A stretch of 64,000 nucleotides of DNA, from contig JALQPE010002263.1 of NCBI GenBank assembly GCA_030407315.1, positions 1 through 64,000 of the forward strand. Direction: 5' to 3'. The DNA is from Asparagopsis taxiformis (Eukaryota > Rhodophyta > Florideophyceae > Bonnemaisoniales > Bonnemaisoniaceae). Both the position numbers and the translations under genes were made by a program. Positions 19,216 through 28,701 of the stretch are shown here, in pieces. The notes beneath the pieces are model-generated. The model searched no databases, was not told where the DNA came from, and saw only the letters and a list, made by a program, of their open reading frames with translations. Each line of letters opens with the position of its first letter. The stretch's first letter is position 1.

Positions 19216-19545
19216 GAAAGGATGCATCATTTTTTATCTATTTTTATTTTTTTGGTCGTTTTTCCAGTTCTCCTGAATAAACCAATTTAATTTAGCATAT
19301 TTTTAGAAACTGACTGAAAGCTCTACTGGAGACAACGCTGGTGTCTTTTGGGGCGCTGGTGCTTCTTTTCCTTGCCTTCAAAAATATTCACCCTATTATT
19401 GTGTCTCACAAGAAGCACATCTACGGGAATTGAGACTCGCCTGCATTATAAATATGCCACGCATTGGCCACCCCCGTGGAAGCATTTTAGTTACCTTGGG
19501 TTCAACTCCACTGCATAAGACAACGGCTACCGCAGCAAACGATCG
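19216..19545. other. Upstream region of the F-box gene
   Basis: AT-rich to about 19400 with T-runs (TTTTTTATCTATTTTTATTTTTTT near 19230-19255, which could end Pol III transcription on the + strand). No gene or repeat recognised. Confidence 0.4.
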
Positions 19546-21024
19546 ATGTGCGGCAAAAAATGTTCGAAATGTCCATCATTACCCGAGGATATATGGCGCC
19601 AGATCGCGGCGCACCTTCCTGTCCGTACGCTTTCAGATTTGCAGGAAGTCAGCAAGATGCACCATAAAGCAATTGTTTCAGAAGAAATGTTTCGTGAAAG
19701 GTTTCTTTCGTTGCACAACCATATTGGTCCACCACAAAATCTCTCTGCCGACGTGTCCTGGGCGAAGCTTTATCGACATTCCCGTGCGTTGCGATATCCA
19801 CCAAGGGCAGAGTTTCTTCCGGGTTTCGAGTATACGCGGATTATTGCAGCTGTTGGGGAAAATGTGGTGCTGTACGATGCGTCAAACAAAAATATCAGAG
19901 GTTATCCCGGAAATTGGGAACGAAATGTGGATGAGCTGTGTACGAATGATGTAGATCTATTGGAAATGTGCCTGGAAATGCCAAATTGTCAGTTGGCATT
20001 CATTGAATCCAGATGCGCACAGCAAGGTGGAGATGGAACAGTTGCGTTGAGGCTGATAGACGTACGGTCTGGGAAAACTGTGCACACTATACGAATTCCA
20101 GTTTTTGAGTCCGAACTAAGCAGCATGTTTACACAGGATGCGTTACATATGCCGAAAGTGTTCCTCCTGGCTGGTAAAGGGAAGCATATAATATATTTTA
20201 CAGTCGATGGAAATATGCTTGTTGTAGATTTGATGGATGGTAATCTGGTTTGTCTGCGCAGAGATATCCCAGCTGCTTTTGGACGTCTGGTACGAACGGA
20301 ATGTGTAGAAACTGGTGGGTTTTTGATAAGCGGTGTGGTAGTAGATGGTGAACAAGAAGGAAGATATGCGATATGGGAGGTGGTGAGAGATGAAAAGTTA
20401 TTTGATATAGGAGTAGGGCGTAGTGAAGCATTGGTGGACGTTGTGCGTAGCTTGGACGGTAAGACGTATGGGAGTCGAATCCTGCAGGACGGGCGAAGGG
20501 TTTTAATCGAGGTGCAACAAGTGAATGGAGATGACCAAATCGAACGGAACCGAGTAGTGTTCTGCACCGATGTATTCACATCAAGTGCACGAGCATCGGG
20601 GGAATTTTCATTAACTGGATGCGAAGATGATGTGCAATTGAGAATGGTTCCTGCGGGAGCAAACGGACGTGCAGCATTAGAGGGAATTGTTTCTGACGGG
20701 CGGGTAGTTCGAATACGAACAGGGACACCGATTACTGTTGAGAAATTGCGCGAGCAGCGTGTGCCAAACACGCCATTTGATTGGGGCTGGATGGCTGGGG
20801 ACGGAATGTTGATCGTCGCTGGACGAATGAGCGGATTCTTGAGTGTGTTTGATGTGGGCAACGGGAGATGCATGGGAAGTTACCCGTGTGCGAGGAAAAT
20901 TAAGGATATCGTAATAGCAGGGCACTGGCTCGTGGCAACTGTTGACGGCGGACTGAATATTTGGCATTTTGGCAAATTTTGCAGACATAGCGAGTGCAGC
21001 ATGAGCAATTCGCTGAGGCGGTGA
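19546..21024 (+). CDS. F-box protein
   Basis: Likely substrate receptor of an SCF ubiquitin ligase. Starting at ATG 19546 the protein is 492 residues. An F-box covers about residues 10-55 (LPEDIWRQIAAHLPVRTLSD, then a Leu/Val helix and MHHKAIV), the part that binds SKP1. The remaining 430 residues have recurring beta-strand-like stretches with GG, W and D turns (for example WGWMAGDGMLIVAG and IWHFGKF near the end). That would fit a beta-propeller, but I do not recognise WD or Kelch signatures clearly. Target proteins cannot be predicted. It stands alone; PEP carboxylase follows 347 bp downstream on the same strand. Confidence 0.7.
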   Translation: MCGKKCSKCPSLPEDIWRQIAAHLPVRTLSDLQEVSKMHHKAIVSEEMFRERFLSLHNHIGPPQNLSADVSWAKLYRHSRALRYPPRAEFLPGFEYTRIIAAVGENVVLYDASNKNIRGYPGNWERNVDELCTNDVDLLEMCLEMPNCQLAFIESRCAQQGGDGTVALRLIDVRSGKTVHTIRIPVFESELSSMFTQDALHMPKVFLLAGKGKHIIYFTVDGNMLVVDLMDGNLVCLRRDIPAAFGRLVRTECVETGGFLISGVVVDGEQEGRYAIWEVVRDEKLFDIGVGRSEALVDVVRSLDGKTYGSRILQDGRRVLIEVQQVNGDDQIERNRVVFCTDVFTSSARASGEFSLTGCEDDVQLRMVPAGANGRAALEGIVSDGRVVRIRTGTPITVEKLREQRVPNTPFDWGWMAGDGMLIVAGRMSGFLSVFDVGNGRCMGSYPCARKIKDIVIAGHWLVATVDGGLNIWHFGKFCRHSECSMSNSLRR

Positions 21025-21371
21025 AATGAGGTAGAGAACATAATGCTCCGTGCCTCGACAGTGCATGCAAATATGTCATGTCCAGAGTGGTACGAATGGC
21101 CAATCAAAACACGTTGGGTCTCGCAAGAACCAATCAAATCCTCCCAACTACAACGTCGTGCCGCACAGGACTTCTCAACACCGCATATTGCGTAACCGTT
21201 CACGGCGCATACAGAATATCCAACTCGTTCAGATGCGCAACGCAGTCCATAACCACCAACCGCACCATCCAGATACTGTTACTTGACCTCCCTCCCGGCC
21301 TCTTCCGTCGATATAAATACTGCATGTAACATGCCACCCGTTCGACGCTCTCGTTGGTGAACCATCAAGAA

Positions 21372-24266
21372 ATGTCTCCATCCCCCAACTTGCCGTTGCG
21401 TGTTACGCAACTCATCAATGATTCTCTCCAGAATACCACCAAACGCAGTGACTCTATCGAATTCCTCACCCCATTGCAGCACGATGTTCAGCATCTTTGC
21501 GATACCCTTATGCTCCTCATCAAGGGCAGCTCAAAGAGCGAGCAAGTAGCTCTCGTGGAAAAAGTGCGTCACTTAGCTAAAATATATGATGAATCAATCC
21601 GTGATGATGCAGCATTCGAAAACCTTTCCTCACTCATCAGCAGCTTCGACGTTGATCAGCTCACACTTGTCGGTTCAATCTTTTCCAACATGTGTAACCT
21701 TGCCAATCTTGCTGAGCATGTCCACCGTATCCGTCGTCGACGAGCCTACCATCGAGGTGAAGGCTCCATTCTTACTACCCATGGTCTCGATGTTGTTGCT
21801 GGAGATCTCCTCAAGGCCGGCCGTACCCCTGTAGAAATTCGCAACCAGTTGGCCAACCAAACTGTAGAAATGGTCCTTACTGCCCATCCTACCCAAGCCG
21901 TTAGAAGATCCCTCCTGTCTAAACTCCACATCATTGCACATTGTGTTGAAGCGAACCACGATCAATATCTCACTCCATTTGAACAGCAAACCAACGACGA
22001 AGTTCTCCGCGCCAACCTTCTTGCACTCTGGCGAACCGATGAAGTTCGTAGGGCCAAACCCAAGCCGGAGGATGAAGCCAGAAATATCCTGCATGTCATA
22101 GAAGACACAGTTTGGGAGGGTACAACGCGCTATCTAAGATCTGTTGACGCTTTTCTTGCAAAGCATTCCCTGGAACCCCTTCCTATTGATGCCCGCCCCT
22201 TCCTCTTCGGTTCCTGGGCCGGAGGTGACCGCGATGGAAACCCTTTTGTCACACCCGCTGTCACTGTTGAAGTCGTTGCTATCAACAGGTACAGGGCTGC
22301 ATGCCTCTACCTCGTTGAAATCGAAAAACTTCTCTTCGACCTCTCTCTTCATTACGGTTCTCAAGAATTGCTTGACTACAATGCCAAGATTGACGAGGAA
22401 ATCAGGGACATCACTGATAAGCGCCCAGAATTTGCGCCGCACAATCGTATCAAGTACAAGGAATTTTGGAATCATGTGCCGCCCACAGAGCCCTTCCGAG
22501 TATGTTTGGCGCATATCCGCGATCGTATAAACGCGACTCGTGACTTCTGGGAAGCCAAGCTTGCCAAGCGCCAGCCACCGCCTCATAATCCTGCCAGACC
22601 AGTGTATTCCTCTCAAGAAGAGCTGCTCGAACCCCTCAACATCATGTACAGGTCACTTCACCAAACAGGAGATGGTATTATTGCCGATGGAGTCCTCAAA
22701 GATCTTATTCGTCGTGTGCACATCTTCGGGCTCACTATAGTGAAGCTTGACATCCGGCAGGAGGCTGAGCAACACTCAGGAGCTCTTGATGTGATTACAG
22801 AGTTCATTGGAATGAAGAAATATACTGATTTAGAGGAGAAGGATAGGATGTCATTCCTCTCTTCCATTCTAGAAAGCAAGAGACCACTCATTCCTAGGTC
22901 GCACCCTGCCACTGGCAAAGCAAAAGATGTACTTGATACATTCGATACTCTCTCCGATTTGAGTACTGAAGCTCTCGGAGCGTACATCATTTCTATGTGT
23001 ATGGAACCATCTGATGTACTCGCTGTAGAAGTGTTGCAACGTGAGTTCTCCAAAGATGACGGAGCAAGCACTTTGCGCGTCGTTCCTCTACTGGAGACCA
23101 TTGGAGCACTACAGAATTCCACGCATGTCTTAGGTGCACTGTTTGAAAACAAGTGGTACAGAAAGCACCTGGCAGAACGGTTCGATTCAGTTCAAGAGGT
23201 CATGGTTGGTTACTCTGACAGTGGGAAGGATGGCGGCCGTCTCACATCAGCATGGGAGCTCTACAAGGCTCAAGAGAGTATGGCTCAGGTTGCATCCCAG
23301 CACAATGTTACTCTACGCTTTTTCCATGGCCGTGGTGGTACCGTAGGCCGAGGAGGAGGCCCACAGCATCTTGCTATTCTATCTCAGCCTCCTGGAACAG
23401 TTAATCAGTACCTGCGAGTAACCATTCAAGGTGAGGTCATGGAACAGGACTTTGGTCTCCCCGCTCTGGCCTTCAAGGCTCTAGAAACATATACTACTGC
23501 TGTTATGAAAGTAGATCTGACGGATGCTGTTCCAGTTAAGCCTGCATACAGAGAATTAATGGACAAGTTGTCCGTGATCTCTTGTAAGAAATACCGAGAC
23601 ATTGTACATGGTGACTCAAGGTTCGTCCAATATTTCCGATCTGCAACACCCGAACAAGAACTTGGATTGTTGAACATTGGTTCAAGGCCGCAAAAGCGGA
23701 AGGAAGGAGGTGTTGAAACACTTCGTGCAATTCCATGGGTTTTTGCTTGGACTCAAACTAGACTTCACCTTCCGGTATGGCTTGGACTGGGGACTGCATT
23801 GCAGGAAGGCCTGTCCATGGAAGGTGGGCCTGCACTTTTGCGAGAAATGTATGAACAGTGGCCATTCTTCCGCTCGTTTTTCGACCTGATTGAAATGGTT
23901 CTTGCGAAGGCAGATCCCCACATCTCCAGTAGGTACGACGAGGTCCTTGTCAATGACGTAGAGCAAAGGAAGTTTGGGGACATGTTGAGAAACCTTCTCG
24001 TAGAAACTATCGAGTTGGTGTTGAAGGTATCAAACGAGAAGAAATTGTTGGACAAAGATCGCGTGCAACAGCGCGCGATTAATACGAGAAGAGAATGGTT
24101 GACACCAATGAATCTGGCCCAGATCGAATTGTTAAAGAGATGGAGGGATGTATCCGATAGAGGGATTGTGAAGGAAGGAGTGGACCCGAAGCAGAGTGCA
24201 GCTCTCGTAGATGCCCTTGTTATTTCGATGAAGGGCTTGTCATCTGCTTTGCAAAACACTGGTTAA
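21372..24266 (+). CDS. PPC: Phosphoenolpyruvate carboxylase, plant-type
   Basis: Adds bicarbonate to phosphoenolpyruvate to give oxaloacetate, feeding the TCA cycle and amino-acid synthesis. I start it at ATG 21372 (964 residues), since the frame upstream opens only with TTG. Diagnostic motifs are all present: VLTAHPTQ (about residues 168-175, catalytic His), SWAGGDRDGNPFVTP, GYSDSGKDGGRL, FFHGRGGTVGRGGGP and the RAIPWVFAWTQ segment. It ends in QNTG, the invariant C-terminus of plant-type enzymes. The N-terminal regulatory Ser motif (acidic-K-x-x-S-I-D) of land-plant isoforms is not visible, so control by PEPC kinase seems unlikely. Length is normal for the family, without introns. Confidence 0.97.
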   Translation: MSPSPNLPLRVTQLINDSLQNTTKRSDSIEFLTPLQHDVQHLCDTLMLLIKGSSKSEQVALVEKVRHLAKIYDESIRDDAAFENLSSLISSFDVDQLTLVGSIFSNMCNLANLAEHVHRIRRRRAYHRGEGSILTTHGLDVVAGDLLKAGRTPVEIRNQLANQTVEMVLTAHPTQAVRRSLLSKLHIIAHCVEANHDQYLTPFEQQTNDEVLRANLLALWRTDEVRRAKPKPEDEARNILHVIEDTVWEGTTRYLRSVDAFLAKHSLEPLPIDARPFLFGSWAGGDRDGNPFVTPAVTVEVVAINRYRAACLYLVEIEKLLFDLSLHYGSQELLDYNAKIDEEIRDITDKRPEFAPHNRIKYKEFWNHVPPTEPFRVCLAHIRDRINATRDFWEAKLAKRQPPPHNPARPVYSSQEELLEPLNIMYRSLHQTGDGIIADGVLKDLIRRVHIFGLTIVKLDIRQEAEQHSGALDVITEFIGMKKYTDLEEKDRMSFLSSILESKRPLIPRSHPATGKAKDVLDTFDTLSDLSTEALGAYIISMCMEPSDVLAVEVLQREFSKDDGASTLRVVPLLETIGALQNSTHVLGALFENKWYRKHLAERFDSVQEVMVGYSDSGKDGGRLTSAWELYKAQESMAQVASQHNVTLRFFHGRGGTVGRGGGPQHLAILSQPPGTVNQYLRVTIQGEVMEQDFGLPALAFKALETYTTAVMKVDLTDAVPVKPAYRELMDKLSVISCKKYRDIVHGDSRFVQYFRSATPEQELGLLNIGSRPQKRKEGGVETLRAIPWVFAWTQTRLHLPVWLGLGTALQEGLSMEGGPALLREMYEQWPFFRSFFDLIEMVLAKADPHISSRYDEVLVNDVEQRKFGDMLRNLLVETIELVLKVSNEKKLLDKDRVQQRAINTRREWLTPMNLAQIELLKRWRDVSDRGIVKEGVDPKQSAALVDALVISMKGLSSALQNTG

Positions 24267-24600
24267 GTGTGTACGTGATGACGCAGCGTTCTCGTTCACA
24301 AATAAGATAGTTTTGTAGTGCTGAGCGTAAAAATCATTTCTCGAGGTCATGAGTTATGCCTTGGTTGTGGGAAAAGTCTGGCTACAAAAACTGGGTATAC
24401 CCTTTGGAAATTGTCACAGACCAGTGAGGACTTTTCTGCCCTCCCTCGATTGGCCAATAGCAGGGTAATGAAATTACCACCGGAAATACAATCTTCTCGA
24501 GGCGATCAACAATTTCGTTTCCTCGCTTCGCCTGTATAGGAACTGGCAGACGTTTTGCTGGGAAGGTTCAAGTCCAATTCCCACACTTACATCCCAGAAG
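24267..24600. other. Intergenic between PEPC and PRP3
   Basis: No gene recognised. GGTTCAAGTCC near 24566 resembles a Pol III B box, but no A box or tRNA fold accompanies it. Confidence 0.5.
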
Positions 24601-26262
24601 ATGGATGCTCCAGTAGAAAATCCCAAGCCTGTGCAGAAGAAACGCCGCCTGTCCCGCTTCCGCACTGTCGCTGAAGAGAAACCCACCCCGAATAACACTC
24701 ATGCGCAGCAGCCTCAAGCTCCCACGCCCACCACTAACTCAGCCGTTTCTGCCCTTAGAACCCGTTTTTCTCAGCCATCTACAACTCCTAACAGCTCAAA
24801 CGTGCCTGCAGCTGCACCTGCTAAACGCAGACGCACTGGTCGTTCTCGCTTCTCAGAACCTACACCTTCTATTCCTGTTTCTTCTTCCGCACCTCCTCCG
24901 CCCTCGAAGCCCAGTTCCTTGAAGCATGTCACTTCCATTCCTGTAAAGCCAAATCCGACACTATCAATTAACAAACGCTTGCACAAGGACCGTCAGGTCG
25001 CTTCAGTATTGCGTGTTTCAGAAGCCGACCTCCTGGAAACGGACCCTACTCAAAACCCCTATTTTGATCCATCTATCCGGATACCGGGTCGTACCAGAAC
25101 GCCCCGTCCTGAATTCAAGTTTGTTCAGAAAAATGAAATTGTTGCAAAGGCTGAGCAGCAGCGTGCTAAGGCGAACATTCAGGCAATACAAGAAGCCTAT
25201 AAAGCACAGCTGAGAGAAAACGATTCTCAGCATGCTTCTCTACCTGTTTTACCACCGCTGGCAGAAGACTTGCGTTTTGACAATGCATTGCACACAATTC
25301 CAGAATGGGAGTGGTGGGACCTACCTTTTATCCAACCGGTGAATGACCAAATTGGTAAAGGCGATGTACAAGAAGCAGAATTTCAGTTGCGAGAACGGCG
25401 AATTACACATTACATACATCATCCTCCACCTATCAAACCTGCAATTTCTCCTCGACCACCTCCAGTTCTACCGCTAATGTTGACGAAAAAAGAAGCAAAG
25501 AAATTACGCAGACAACGTCGCCAAGAAGTACATAAAGAGCAGCAAGAGATGGTTGCTGCAGGATTGCTTCCTCCTCCGCCGCCAAAGGTAAAATTGAGTA
25601 ACATGATGCGCGTGTTGGCAAATGAAACAACGGCAGACCCGACCAAGATAGATGCCGAGGTACGTGCTCAGATGGAAGAAAGACGTCGAAAGCATGAAGC
25701 AGAAAATGCCGCGAACAAGAAGACTAAAGAGGAGCGACGAGAAAAAGCCATGGAGAAAATAAACATTGACAAGGAAGCTGGGCTATTTGCTGTCGTTTTC
25801 CGTGTTGCAAGTATGCAAAATCCGCAGCATCGCTTCAAGGTTGGGGTAAATGCACGACAGTTAGGAATGACCGGAACGGTTGTGCTTGCGAAGAATTTTT
25901 GTATTGTTGTGGCAGAAGGGGGAGCCAAGACAGTACGGAAATTTAAAAAGCTTATGCTACGCAGAATTAACTGGACTGATGATGAAGTTGCTGTGTCTGC
26001 TGTGGCCGAAAATAGCTCAGATGGAAGAGAAAGCAGTGAGATCAACGTCGGCGTAGAGGAGAAAACAAATAACAGTTGCCTACTGGTTTGGGAGGGTGCT
26101 ATCTCATCATCCGCGTTCGATTCTTTTCAGACCGTCACAATGAGGAATGACAGCAACTGTCGTCATCATTTGAAGAAGCATTCCGTGGAGCATTTTTGGG
26201 ATCTGTGCGTACAGGCCACGCCGCTTGGCAACCAAGACATTGGTGTGAGGCAGTTGGATTGA
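24601..26262 (+). CDS. PRP3: U4/U6 snRNP protein PRP3
   Basis: Component of the U4/U6 and U4/U6.U5 tri-snRNP, needed to assemble the spliceosome in the nucleus. The 553-residue protein has a low-complexity N-terminus rich in Pro, Ser and basic residues (1-125). The PRP3 domain covers about 150-375, with the near-invariant NPYFDPSIR (152-160) and PEFKFVQKNEI, then PEWEWWDLPF and ITHYIHHPPPIKP. A DUF1115/ferredoxin-like C-terminal domain follows at about 395-540. The N-terminal PWI domain of animal PRPF3 is not visible. Single exon. It ends 55 bp from the end of the convergent RETICULATA-like gene. Confidence 0.92.
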   Translation: MDAPVENPKPVQKKRRLSRFRTVAEEKPTPNNTHAQQPQAPTPTTNSAVSALRTRFSQPSTTPNSSNVPAAAPAKRRRTGRSRFSEPTPSIPVSSSAPPPPSKPSSLKHVTSIPVKPNPTLSINKRLHKDRQVASVLRVSEADLLETDPTQNPYFDPSIRIPGRTRTPRPEFKFVQKNEIVAKAEQQRAKANIQAIQEAYKAQLRENDSQHASLPVLPPLAEDLRFDNALHTIPEWEWWDLPFIQPVNDQIGKGDVQEAEFQLRERRITHYIHHPPPIKPAISPRPPPVLPLMLTKKEAKKLRRQRRQEVHKEQQEMVAAGLLPPPPPKVKLSNMMRVLANETTADPTKIDAEVRAQMEERRRKHEAENAANKKTKEERREKAMEKINIDKEAGLFAVVFRVASMQNPQHRFKVGVNARQLGMTGTVVLAKNFCIVVAEGGAKTVRKFKKLMLRRINWTDDEVAVSAVAENSSDGRESSEINVGVEEKTNNSCLLVWEGAISSSAFDSFQTVTMRNDSNCRHHLKKHSVEHFWDLCVQATPLGNQDIGVRQLD

Positions 26263-26317
26263 AAGGGTAGACAGGAAAAACGTTGCATGCATGATAATGT
26301 TCATGGTAAATGCGACT

Positions 26318-27505
26318 CTACTCCTTCGTCTTCTGAACATTAGTAAATTTGCAGAACATAACCCACTGCTGAGAACCCCAGAAAGTATTACCATAGCGGA
26401 GTAGGAATGTCGTTACCTCCTCTGCGATTCTAGGCGTATTCGCAAAGATGCGGGGGAATATGTGACTCTCGACACCATTCACGAGCTGATATCGGCTACC
26501 AGACGAGAAACCCAAGAAAGTGGCATAGAGAACTGATACGAGCAAAGGGTTCTGCTTCTCTGTCTTGGGAACATAGGATTTGTCTATTTTTTCACGCACA
26601 TATACTAAGCCGTTCGTCACAATTACTCCCGCAAAGCAACAAAGCATACCTACAGTAAACAACTGGGACGCCTTGAGGACAAAGCCACCAGCACGCTGTG
26701 CCATTGTGAATGGACGATCGGTTTGGAAAATATTGCTTGGAAGAGTTGTAGATAAATTGCTTATCCAGGCACCAAAGCCAGTGCCCTCTGCACGAGTAAG
26801 CGCTACAGACGGGGCTGGTAGATAGACCAGTGCGAAATCAGCTAATATGGCAGTGATGAGATTTGCAAACACAAACTCACCCTGCTTCCAAAACTCGGAG
26901 CGTCGTTGTTCGTATTCAGCGGATAGCTTACCACATATGCCAATACCTTCTTCAATCAATATCTTGAGAAGGAAGAGCTTATCGGCGAGAAATCGATTGC
27001 GCATACCCGGACCGGCGCGCATGAGGTATCTTGAGAGAACATTTGCCTGCGCGGTTAGAAAGTTTGCGATGGCGTCAAGTGTGATCATACCATTGCGATA
27101 AGCGGCCATGATATCAGCAGGTATATCAGATAGGGTAGCTTTGCGTGCAAGGAGCAGAGCTGATAACTTTTCATCAGGCGTATCTGAGCTATCGCCACGC
27201 TGGCCGTCATTACCGCCACCGCCAGCACCACCGCCTTGCCAATCACCAGTTCCAGCAACACCAGCGCCTGCACCTTGATCAAGCTCTAGGTGCGGGGTTG
27301 AGCAACCAGGGAAGACGGACTGGACTGATTCAGCATCTGGATGCGGTATGTGCTGGGGGTCAAACAGCGAAGCATGAGGGACTATGCGAGCATGTTGTAA
27401 TGGGCGACAAACCGGGGCAATATGGTAGGGTGTGGGTGCAGACACTAGCGAAAAGCGTTGGGGATGTGGAAGAGAGATACACGGCGAGACGAAAGCGGTG
27501 TTCAT
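26318..27505 (-). CDS. RETICULATA-related plastid protein (DUF3411)
   Basis: Membrane protein of the plastid envelope family linked in plants to leaf mesophyll and plastid development; the molecular role is unknown. The start is placed at ATG 27505 (395 residues), because the frame upstream begins with TTG. Residues 1-65 look like a plastid transit peptide (MNTAFVSPCISL, Ser/His/Pro-rich). After a Gly-rich linker (GGGAGGGGNDGQ) the DUF3411 domain runs from about 110 to 380. It contains ADIMAAYRNGMITLDAIANF and RNRFLADKLFLLKILIEEGI, and several hydrophobic stretches including FANLITAILADFALVYLPAP. No intron. It converges on PRP3 with a 55-bp gap and is divergent from the next gene. Confidence 0.85.
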   Translation of the reverse strand: MNTAFVSPCISLPHPQRFSLVSAPTPYHIAPVCRPLQHARIVPHASLFDPQHIPHPDAESVQSVFPGCSTPHLELDQGAGAGVAGTGDWQGGGAGGGGNDGQRGDSSDTPDEKLSALLLARKATLSDIPADIMAAYRNGMITLDAIANFLTAQANVLSRYLMRAGPGMRNRFLADKLFLLKILIEEGIGICGKLSAEYEQRRSEFWKQGEFVFANLITAILADFALVYLPAPSVALTRAEGTGFGAWISNLSTTLPSNIFQTDRPFTMAQRAGGFVLKASQLFTVGMLCCFAGVIVTNGLVYVREKIDKSYVPKTEKQNPLLVSVLYATFLGFSSGSRYQLVNGVESHIFPRIFANTPRIAEEVTTFLLRYGNTFWGSQQWVMFCKFTNVQKTKE

Positions 27506-27726
27506 GGTGCAAGTGATGAAGAGCGCAAACGATCTGAGTGGCGCACATGGTAGCGCTGTTGCGAAATTGCAGCCGAACAACTTATACCGTACCGATGCAG
27601 TCGAAAGGGATGATCGAGATTTGATCGTGCCGTACCACTCAAAGCTGCGCTAAAATTACAATATTTTGAGATGATGCCGTTGTGAAGTGGCGAGGTGCAT
27701 CTTCTGCCATTCGCTGACTCTTGTCA

Positions 27727-28701
27727 ATGTCCGCATTTCTTCCGCCGCCATCGCTTGCGCTCAAGCCTAAGCGCTTCCGCAATGTTTCATTCTCAATTGC
27801 GCGTGCCTCCATAGAAACTGCTGCAAAACCTCGAGATGCTGCCTTCATCGCTGCCCCAGGACCAACTGGCACTGTATGTACCAATTTATTCCCCATACCT
27901 CTGCTTGGTCAATACAGCTGGTTTCTCAATGTCTACCGACGTGATCTCTGCGCTTCTGAGGGCCCTTTCTCTGTACAGCAGGACAAATCCGCCATTCGTC
28001 TCTCCTTCGCACCCGGCGTGAAACCTCAACAGCAGGATGCTGTTATGTTTCCAGGAATTGCTACTGGCAACATCAATGTTCGAAGAGCGGTTGATAAGCT
28101 CAACATTTCAGACGCATATGAATTGCTCATGTTTGAGCACAGTGCGTCGGAGCCCTTCTTTAGTCGCAGGAACCAAGTGCAGAAGCATTCCCATGTGCAA
28201 CTACCCGACGCAAGTGTAGATGCCACCCCTCTATATACTGTACAATGTAAGGAGAAGACGTATGAGATACGCCAACTGTTCGCGAGTGGCGGAGCTCTAC
28301 CGCGAAACCCTTCCAAATTCGAGTACTTTGCAATGAATCTCAATCCAATTCTGCCATTTACAGCCTATTCATGTTTTGTTTGTGTGTGGAAGCAATTTGA
28401 GCGTGCATGCCCGGTCAGTATTGATAAGATTGATGGACGCATTTATTTAAGGTTCTTCGATGCTCTCAAGATTTCGGATGATACAGACGGACTAATCGCG
28501 ACAGCACGATATGCCGTGAAAGTTTTTTTCGGTGCTGTCACAGACACTATTGTGGCAGAGCAACATCGTATTTTGAAGAAACAGCTTGCTGAATCGAATC
28601 GCGTCGTTGTCTCCGATAACGACTTCAAACTTGTAGTAGATAACTCGCCGCGAGTTTTCACGCCTAATAGAAGGAACGAGATTTGGGTTGAAATTGATTA
28701 A
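27727..28701 (+). CDS. Hypothetical, probably plastid-targeted protein
   Basis: A 324-residue protein that I do not recognise. ATG 27727 is used because the codon at 27721 is TTG. The first 45 residues (MSAFLPPPSLALKPKRFRNV, basic, Ser/Ala-rich) look like a transit peptide. The rest is a soluble-looking alpha/beta sequence with few obvious motifs. Landmarks are LLGQYSWFLNVYRRD, KFEYFAMNLNPILPF and the closing NRRNEIWVEID. No transmembrane helix is evident apart from a weak hydrophobic patch (PFTAYSCFVCVWKQF). It shares a 221-bp intergenic region with the divergent RETICULATA-like gene. Confidence 0.55.
   Translation: MSAFLPPPSLALKPKRFRNVSFSIARASIETAAKPRDAAFIAAPGPTGTVCTNLFPIPLLGQYSWFLNVYRRDLCASEGPFSVQQDKSAIRLSFAPGVKPQQQDAVMFPGIATGNINVRRAVDKLNISDAYELLMFEHSASEPFFSRRNQVQKHSHVQLPDASVDATPLYTVQCKEKTYEIRQLFASGGALPRNPSKFEYFAMNLNPILPFTAYSCFVCVWKQFERACPVSIDKIDGRIYLRFFDALKISDDTDGLIATARYAVKVFFGAVTDTIVAEQHRILKKQLAESNRVVVSDNDFKLVVDNSPRVFTPNRRNEIWVEID

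Noticed and set aside
24545..24600. Pol III B-box-like GGTTCAAGTCC
   Set aside because: No A box at the right distance and no cloverleaf; it sits just before the PRP3 start.
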